Positions 56,494-64,000 of a DNA stretch of 64,000 bases are shown here, one piece after another. The notes beneath the pieces are model-generated. The model was not told the origin of the DNA. It did no database searches and was given only the letters and a program-made list of their open reading frames with translations. The position numbers were made by a program, and so were the translations under genes. Source of the DNA: Jackrogersella multiformis (Eukaryota; Ascomycota; Sordariomycetes; Xylariales; Hypoxylaceae); NCBI GenBank assembly GCA_902806575.1, contig CADCXD010000018.1, positions 868,001-932,000 of the forward strand, written 5' to 3'. Position 1 is the stretch's first letter, and every line of letters starts with the position of its first letter.

Positions 56494-59400
56494 ATGACTA
56501 GGTCTAACGCCTCGCCTCGACAATCACAGCAGAACCCTTCCGCGCCTCCATCCCAGTCCATCCCATTGCAGGATCTCGCCAGTCAACAGCAACGAAATAA
56601 TGCTAATGCTCAGTCGCAAGCCGGAGACCAGGGGGCTTCTTTTGCGAATAGCAATCCGCTGGGACTTTCGATGTATTGGGAAGGTTATCAACCCCATGAT
56701 AACAATGACGAAGCAGGATTGAGTCCTTCTTCGCCGATAGATGCTGCCGCCTTGCAGTTTGCTCTTCCTCCTAACATCAATCCTCCTCCCCCGGCGTTAC
56801 GAGCCACATCCTCGACTCCGAATCCATATGCCGCCCCCGAGACGCCCTATTACGACGAGACCGCTCATGTCGATTACTTCGAATCGGATAGCTCGCCCTT
56901 AACGTCTGGTGCGCAGCCCATATCTGGTGCCTTGGCCACTCCGCAAGTCGAGTCGCAACCAAGAGACAGTTTCCAGACCGTCTCAGATATGGACAACTCA
57001 CGTCCGCGCGAACGATCCGCGCAGATGCTCGGGTTCGACTTGGAACCTGGATATGATCCGGGCAAGCACCGTAGCTATGGGAATTCTCTCATGCCAAATG
57101 ACAATCGGGTGTCGCGAGTGCCGGGGACTGCTGCCGCTTTATACAAAGCTGGGTCAATTGTTAGAGCCATGTCCCAGCGTGTTGTTAATATTAGTGGTGA
57201 GGGGGAAACCTTTGAGCAGAAGCAGCAGAAACGCGAAAGATCAAGATCAAGATCACCGAGTGCCGACGGTCGAGTGTCGCTAAACCACAGTTCTGCTCAC
57301 TTCGGTGTTGATACCTCATATCCCTCTCAAGTATTTAACTCGCAAACTGAAAAGAAAATCGATTCCGAGTGGGCTTTAGCAGACTCTCCCTTACCTCCCC
57401 GCCGGGGGCCAATGCCAAATCCTTTAAAAGGCCGTTCACTCGGTATATTCGGACCTGACAACTTCATCAGGAGGAAACTCTGTGATGGGCTTGTGAATCC
57501 ATACATGGAACCTCTGCTGCTCCTCCTAATTGTGCTCCAGGCTATCTTGCTCGCCGTGGAAGCTGCAAATAACGTCTATCTCCCTGGAAATAAACGACCT
57601 GAACTCTGGGATCCCTCCTCAGGAATAAATTGGGCACTTCTCATCCTCTTTATAATATTCACACTTGAGATAGGAGCTCGGATTATAGTATCTGGTTTTA
57701 TTCTGAACGCCGCTGAATATAGCACTATTGATCGAAAAAAGGGAATCCGAGCTGCTATATCTGATCGGTACGATGCTGTATTCCGGCCACAACGCCAAAA
57801 ATCCGTGAAAACTCCCCGAGAAGAGGCCTATGGGCCGTCCACGTTTGCTCGATCCTTTACTATGATACATGGCAACATACCAGAGACGGCCGAAGAGCAA
57901 CAAAGGATACAATTAGCACGCCGGGCCTTCTTGAGACATGGGTTCAACAGATTGGACTTCATTGCAGTCGTATCTTTCTGGATAGCCTTCGTTCTCAGCA
58001 TAACTGGTATTGAAGTGGCCAGGCACTTGTTCATCTTTCGAATGCTGAGTTGTCTTCGAATCGTTCGACTGCTTGCCCTTACGAATGGAACAGCGGTAAG
58101 CTACGAAATTGGGAGAGAATTCGGACAGCATCTCATGCTAATGTTCCGTCTAGATCATATTACGAAGTCTAAAAAAGGCAGCGCCACTACTTGTTCGGGT
58201 ATCCTTTCTCATCGGGTTTTTCTGGCTCTTATTTGCTATCATCGGCGTGCAGAGCTTCAAAGCAAGTCTGAGCCGGCAATGCGTTTGGCTGGACCCTACG
58301 CAACCTACGAATCTCGCTGCATCGTACACGAATGATATGACCTTCTGCGGCGGGTACCTCGATGAGAACGGCACAGCGAGGCCTTGGCTCAAAATGACGA
58401 TTCCAAACTCTTTGATAGAGATGAGTCCATCGCTAAAGCCCAAGGGCTACATCTGTCCCAGAGGCTCGATTTGCCTCGAGCAGTCAAGTCCGTATAATAA
58501 CACTGTCAATTTCGACAACATTTTAAGCTCATTAGAGCTAGTTTTCGTGATTATGAGTGCCAACACCTGGTCCGATCTCATGTATTACACCACCTACTCG
58601 GAGTATCTCCCAGCGGCCCTCTTCTTCGGTGCCGGCATCATGATCATGATGTTGTGGCTGACCAATCTCTTAATTGCTGTCATCACTTCATCGTTTCAAG
58701 TCATCCGAGAGGAAAGCAAGGCTAGCGCTTTCACGGCAGATGAGGATTTTCAGACTCCCGGTGGACAAGACGAACGACTACGCAAGGTCTCGGCATTACA
58801 AAAGATGTACGACAAGACTTGGTTCTTTTGGGTGCTACTCATTGCATACGAACTCTTCTGTCAAGCTTGGCGAAGTGCGTCGATGTCAGAGATCCGAGGA
58901 AAGTTCATCAGTGTCAATAGCATCGTAGTGACGATTCTATTGGACATTGAGATCGTCATCAGGTTTGCGGCTAACTGGAGGGCTTTTCATCGGAACAGCC
59001 GAAATCTGTTCGACCTCTTCCTAGCGTTGGCGAACACAGTTATAATTCTACCACCGATCTACATGAACGGCCAAATATACGCCTGGCTAACGATATTCCA
59101 AATTCTACGATCTTATCGCGTGGTCCTGGCCATACCAATCACGAGGAAGTTAATCGTGTTAGTCCTCGGAAATGCTGCAGGTATCGCAAATCTTATTGTA
59201 TTTGTATTCTTGATCACGTTCATCATGGCCATTTTTGCGGTCCAGCTCTTCCGAGGGGAAATACCCTTATATGATGACGGCGGCGATCTGGTTAGGATAT
59301 CGTTTTATAATATCTTCAACTCGTTCCTCGGCATGTACCAGATTCTGTCTAGTGAGAATTGGACGAGCATCCTCTACGATGTGACATCGTATACTGACGG

Positions 59401-62400
59401 TTGGCATACGTCCTGGTATGGCGCAATGTTCCTTGTCGGCTGGTTCGTCCTCGCATTTTTCATTCTTGTCAACATGTTCATTGCTGTCATACAAGAAAAC
59501 TTCGACGTATCAGAGGATGAGAAACGGCTAGAGCAAGTCAAGGCATTCCTGCAGCGCAAGGAGTTGGGCAGCAATTCAAATACTAACATCACGCTCTCTG
59601 ACATATTTACTTTTGGAAAGTCCAAAACAAGAGATCCGCTAGACTACGGACCAGCAACAATGGAGATGCTGCTGAAGGATGCCGTCGTTCGAGAATTCCT
59701 GGACGATACGATGGACCCCCTACATCAGGAATCTACCAATAGCCCCTCACCCCGAGAGGGAGTCGTCCGGCCTGGTTTTTGGTCGTCCGTGTGGAGCAAA
59801 GTCAGGACTTTATTCACCAGCCGTGAACCGAATCCGTTCTACTCGAACATACGGTTTAATGGTCCTAACGACGCTCTTGACCCCCGTCAGATGGCCCGTC
59901 AGGCCGTGTCTGCCACTGCGGAACGCCGCAAAGCCCAACGAGATTATCTTGCCCGTCACCCCACGTACAACAACTCGCTCTTCATCTTCACTCCTCGAAA
60001 CCCCATCCGACGTCTCTGCCAGCGGCTAGTTGGACCGGGAAGAGGTAATGAAAGATTCGATGGCGTGGAGCCAAACAGAGTGGCCTGGTATACATTCACG
60101 GTATTCATATATGCAGCCATTATTGCTATGGTGATCTTAGCTTGTATTACCACCCCGTTATATCAGAAAGAATACCTTGAAGCCCACCAAAATGAAAACC
60201 GGTTCAAAAGCTGGTTTGTCTGGGTCGACCTCGGCTTTGCGATACTCTTCACAGTTGAGGCTGCTATCAAGATCGTTGCCGATGGCTGGTTCTTCACACC
60301 CAATGCCTACTATAGAAGCTCGTGGGGCATTATAGATGGCATGGTTCTCATTACGTTGTGGGTTAACGTGCTAACCCTTCTTGCCAGTGACGGAGCTGTC
60401 TCCAGGGTTATCGGCGCCTTCAAGGCGCTTAGAGCTCTCCGTCTACTCAACATCAGCAACAGCGCAAGAGATACCTTCCATTCCCTCATAATAGTGGCTG
60501 GATGGAAGATCATTAGTGTAAGTTGATTTCGTACTATTCCAAGGTTATTAGTATATCTAGAAAAGCGCTGACCCAACGTTCTAGGCTGCACTGGTCTCAT
60601 TGTCTCTGCTAATTCCATTTGCCATATATGCCGTGACTTTATTTCAAGGACAGCTTGTACAATGCAACGACAACAGCATCATTTCTTTGAGTGATTGCTT
60701 TGGCGAATTTGACAGCACACCGTCGAACCCGAACTGGCCATTGCTTGCGCCCCGTGTTGCAGACAACCAGTACTTCAAATTCGACGACTTTGCCTCGTCC
60801 CTGTTCATCCTCTTTCAAATCGTCTCTCAGGAAGGCTGGGTTGATGTGTCATTCGCCGCGCAAGCAATCGCTGGTCACGGCCTCCAACCGCAGCCCATGG
60901 CGGCGCAAGGGAATGGCATGTTCTTCGTGGTGTTCAACCTACTTGGCACGGTATTCGTGTTGACTCTATTCATCTCTGTCTTTATGCGAAATTACACCGA
61001 ACAGACGGGCGTTGCGTTCTTAACAGCCGAGCAGAGATCATGGCTCGAGTTGCGAAAGCTTCTGCGACAGATTTCCCCGTCCAGAAGCTCTTATGATGAA
61101 TCTGAGAAGAAATGGAAGAAATGGTGTCATAAGCGAGCAATCGAGAAACGAGGCAAGTGGTACACGGCAATCACCGCCGTGCTTGTCCTCCACCTGATCT
61201 TGTTGATGCTCGAGTATTACCCTGAACCGGATGCGTGGTCTCTCATAAGAGATAGCATTTTCTTAATATTCACCTTGGTCTACATCGCCAATATTATCAT
61301 CCGTATTGTCGGTCTTGGCTGGAAACGGTTTAGAAGAAGTTCCTGGGACGTCTTCTCACTGGTATCCGTCTTCGGTGCCTTGATAACGTCAGTTCTACAG
61401 CTTGTCAAGTTGGAAAATCAAACCTTCGTCCAGCTTCACAAGTACTTTCTCGTCAGCATCGTGCTCCTTCTCATTCCTAGAAACGATGCACTCGATCAAC
61501 TTTTCAAGACGGCGGCGGCAAGTTTTACAACAATCTTCAATCTGCTTGCTACGTGGCTAGTATTCTTCCTGGTATTTGCAATAGCATTGTCTCAAACCTT
61601 CAGCCTAACTCGGTTTGGAGAAAATGAACAGGTCAACATCAATTTCAGGACAGTGCCCAACGCTCTCATTCTCCTCTTCCGCATGAGCGTGGGCGAGGGT
61701 TGGAACCAAATCATGGAAGACTACGCGAATATCGAGCCGCCACTCTGCGTCGATGATGATGACTTCTTCAATAGCGACTGTGGCAGTACCAATTGGGCTA
61801 GATGCCTGTTTATCGCTTGGAATCTCGTCAGCATGTATATCTTCGTCAATCTTTTCATCTCGCTCATCTACGAGAGTTTTAGTTACGTGTACCAGCGCTC
61901 GAGCGGAATGGCGCACATTGACCGAGACGAGATACGGAGGTTCAAAGAGGCTTGGCGCAGTGTCGACCCTGCTGGTTCGGGCTTCATCAGCAAGGAAGAA
62001 TTTCCAAGATTGTTGGGGGAGCTATCCGGCATCTTTGAAATGAGAGTCTACGATTCAGAAGACTCTGTTCGTCAGATTCTGGAAGATATTCGAAGCGATG
62101 AGACACCTATGAGGCATACATCGATGGCTACTACGAGTAACACCGGTGGAGTAGATATCCGGAGGTTAAACCAAAGGCTCGCTCAAATTGATGTCCGAAA
62201 AGTCCAGGAACAGCGCCACCGTTTTAACATATTTTATGAGGAGGTGATGGTTTCCGCGGACCCTGTTCAAGGTATCTCCTTCACAACGGTACTTATGATC
62301 ATGGCCCATTATAAGATTATCAGTGACAGCAAAAGTTTAAGGCAAGTACATACTCTGTTAGAAGCCAGTCAAGTCACGTCTAACAATATTTTAGGCTCGA

Positions 62401-63046
62401 GGAATTTTTGCGACGTCGTGCGCGCCTCCAGCGAGTTGAAGAAGAGGTTCGTCGAAGGGTGGTTGTCGGTTTCTTCGACACAATGTAAGCGCCTCCCTCC
62501 TTGAGAATACGTGCTTCCTTTTATTGACATCGAACTAGCTACTGGTCCCGGAAATTCAAGAAACACATAGAGAAGAAGCGATCGGCACGGATGACAGCGA
62601 TTCCCCAGCTAGATGTTCCCGATATATTTGTAGATGACGAAGATGATCGCAAACGAGCACCGCATCAGCGGACGACGATGGCGGCTCCGCCAAGCAGCGC
62701 TACGTCTTCTGATTTCCTTGCTGTGTCCGACGCCGCACGGCCGCAGCACAAAAGCTGGGCTTCCGGCACCGACATATCGACGTATGATTCGTCACAGACG
62801 CATCCGTTGAGCTTACCACGGGCAACCCCGTCCATGCCCGGGCATCGCTCTCATACTTCTTCTGCCTTTAGCTTCGAGCTGCAGAATTCCGAGCCGAACT
62901 CTGGCGAGAACAGTAGGCGGGGCAGCTCGGTGAGCCCTGCCCAAGTCAGGGAGCTCCTTGACGATTCTGTTTGGGTTGAAAGTATCCGGCGAAGCGCAAC
63001 AATACGAAAATCGGTTAGGCGATCCGACTGGAGTGGTCCTCGGTAA
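56494..63046 (+). CDS. cch1: voltage-gated calcium channel alpha subunit Cch1
   Basis: Plasma-membrane pore of the high-affinity calcium uptake system, working with Mid1. Five exons, 56494-58095, 58154-60517, 60585-62341, 62395-62484 and 62539-63046, give 2106 residues. After a long disordered N-terminus come four six-helix repeats. Pore motifs are SANTW (Asn671), SSENW (Glu935), SQEGW (Glu1405) and VGEGW (Glu1693), so the selectivity ring is Asn-Glu-Glu-Glu instead of four Glu. S4-like segments are present but degenerate (SCLRIVRLLALTNG, ALRALRLLNIS). An EF-hand-like segment, DPAGSGFISKEEF, is near residue 1780. Intron 1 (58096-58153) is needed to read IILRSLKKAAPLLVRVSFL. Intron 3 has GC-AG borders. 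The C-terminal tail is Ser-rich. The 20 residues before the stop are typical and no further exon is needed. Confidence 0.95.
62342..62394 (+). other. GC-AG intron of cch1
   Basis: 53-nt intron with donor AG|GCAAGT and acceptor TTTTAG, with a CTAAC branch site at about 62380-62384. Removing it joins SDSKSLR to LEEFLRRRARLQRVEEEVRR, an uninterrupted basic helix. Without splicing, the frame stops at 62504. Confidence 0.85.
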
Positions 63047-64000
63047 GACCTCATCTATTTGATACAATGACTACATTCACTCCCGCAAGGAAACGGTACG
63101 AAGCAAGGGGGGCGTGATGATGGTTAGAAGGCCCCCATCAAGCTTCATGTCGAAAGATTCGGGGTGGGTCAAGGATGCATTTAAAGGGGGTTTTAAACGA
63201 GAAGGGTCATGACTTGGATGAGGCTAACAGGCGTTCTTGGCACGTGGCGGTTTGCATCAGACGGGATTGTCGTCTATACCATGAATCAGCGAGTTTTGTT
63301 TTATACTTTATGCATTCCCACCGAGCTATAGGGATACATTGATTGGATGCCTATGGTCCGAAAGCATTAGACAGGCGGAGATACCAACAGCACCTTGTAG
63401 GTGCTCACCTTTTGTACGTATTTGTTAAGGGTTTAGAGTTGAGAATGGGGGAGTAAGAAATATCAAAAACACAGAGTGCAGATAGAGGTTTTATCCAAGT
63501 GCTACAGATATCTCGTAGGTACCTAGTCACCGAATGAACCGTTCGCTCTATTAGGCTGTTTCCTAAGTGACAAGTTGCTACTTGGTATATTAGATTACAT
63601 AATACATAATACATACCTAGGTACCTATCTTGTCTAGGTATGTAGATAGAAGTCCATTATTAATGATTTGATAGTTCTCGTGTAATTTCATTTTAGAATA
63701 TCTGGTGCATGTGCAGAATGAGAGGGTATTTCCCGTCGAAAATGTTCCAAGGTTGCTCGGGACGATACCAACTTCTTCATTGTGGGGTAGTCCGCGTGGG
63801 CTTGACTTCTTCGCATGACAAGGGACGAAGATCTAAGTACGGCTAGACTTGCGTTCCTGAACGATCGTGTTTGATAAGCTTTGAACCGATGGTGCGGCGA
63901 TGCCAAGGGTTCAATGGTAATATGTTGTCTAGTAAGGCAAAAAGGTAATAAGGGGAACCAGACTAGTCTTGACCAGATTCTTCTGTATTGGCGATATTGA
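63047..64000. other. noncoding right edge
   Basis: 3' flank of cch1. One TACCTAGGTA cluster (about 63518-63525 and 63613-63640) and a CCAAGGTTGC word (63747). The frame at about 63688-63906 (-) has no motif. A gene continuing from the right cannot be excluded, but no exon is recognisable. Confidence 0.55.

Noticed and set aside
58096..58335. Frame break within cch1 near 58.1-58.3 kb as a possible frameshift mutation
   Set aside because: A 58-nt intron with a GTAAGC donor and TCTAG acceptor explains it and restores the S5 helix.
1..64000. Transposons, CRISPR arrays, secondary-metabolite cluster
   Set aside because: No transposase, integrase or reverse-transcriptase motifs, no spaced direct repeats of CRISPR form, and no polyketide, nonribosomal-peptide or terpene synthase was recognised.

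Overview
The window is nuclear DNA of a filamentous ascomycete. Short introns (about 50-130 bp) with GTAAGT/GTACGT-type donors, CTAAC/CTGAC branch sites, Zn(II)2Cys6 regulators, a fungal Rtg2 and a Cch1 calcium channel all point that way. The intergenic DNA is full of the palindrome TACCTAGGTA and its extensions, which I associate with Sordariomycetes, probably Xylariales; that placement is inference. I see no transposon, rRNA, tRNA, CRISPR array or biosynthetic gene cluster. Almost every protein gene is a housekeeping or regulatory gene of the core genome.

Layout, left to right. 0.5-3.1 kb (-): Zn2Cys6 regulator like Acr-2, eight exons including a 6-nt microexon. 5.1-7.0 kb (+): WD40-cyclophilin (PPWD1/Cyp15 type). 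7.8-8.6 kb (+): FAR-17a/AIG1 membrane hydrolase family. 9.4-10.7 kb (+): DAHP synthase of the Aro3 type. 11.4-12.7 kb (+): cytochrome c1. 13.8-15.7 kb (+): MBD4-like DNA glycosylase locus. 16.0-16.8 kb (-): small membrane protein of unknown function. 17.8-18.7 kb (+): pyroglutamyl peptidase I. 19.6-19.8 kb (+): 54-residue Cys-rich protein. 20.1-21.3 kb (-): YqjM-class ene-reductase. 23.0-23.9 kb (+): BTB protein. 25.2-27.0 kb (-): low-complexity conserved protein. 31.7-33.6 kb (+): Rtg2. 34.2-36.0 kb (-): second Zn2Cys6 regulator. 39.5-40.8 kb (+): inorganic pyrophosphatase. 42.0-43.4 kb (+): Sec20 SNARE ending in KDEL. 44.4-46.5 kb (-): HMG-box regulator. 51.8-54.5 kb (-): DDT/PHD chromatin protein. 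56.5-63.0 kb (+): Cch1 channel.

The genes do not form an operon or a single pathway. Mitochondrial and metabolic functions recur (cytochrome c1, Rtg2, Aro3, pyrophosphatase), but I read this as ordinary synteny. Exon structures were rebuilt by hand from splice signals, reading frame and recognisable protein motifs. Most joins are phase-consistent and restore family motifs; the glycosylase join and the first exons of the 16-kb gene are the weakest.

The noncoding DNA falls into two kinds. Islands of TACCTAGGTA repeats lie at about 3.1-5.1, 7.3-9.0, 11-13.3, 17, 19, 27.9-31.5, 38.8-39.3, 50.9-51.3 and 55.2-55.6 kb. Other long noncoding stretches are almost free of them, notably 46.5-50.8 kb upstream of the HMG gene. 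I found no convincing new multi-gene system. The most interesting items are the palindromic repeat family, the 6-nt microexon, a perfect hairpin just before the Cch1 start codon, a GC-AG intron in cch1, and a possible extra mitochondrial start in the pyrophosphatase gene.
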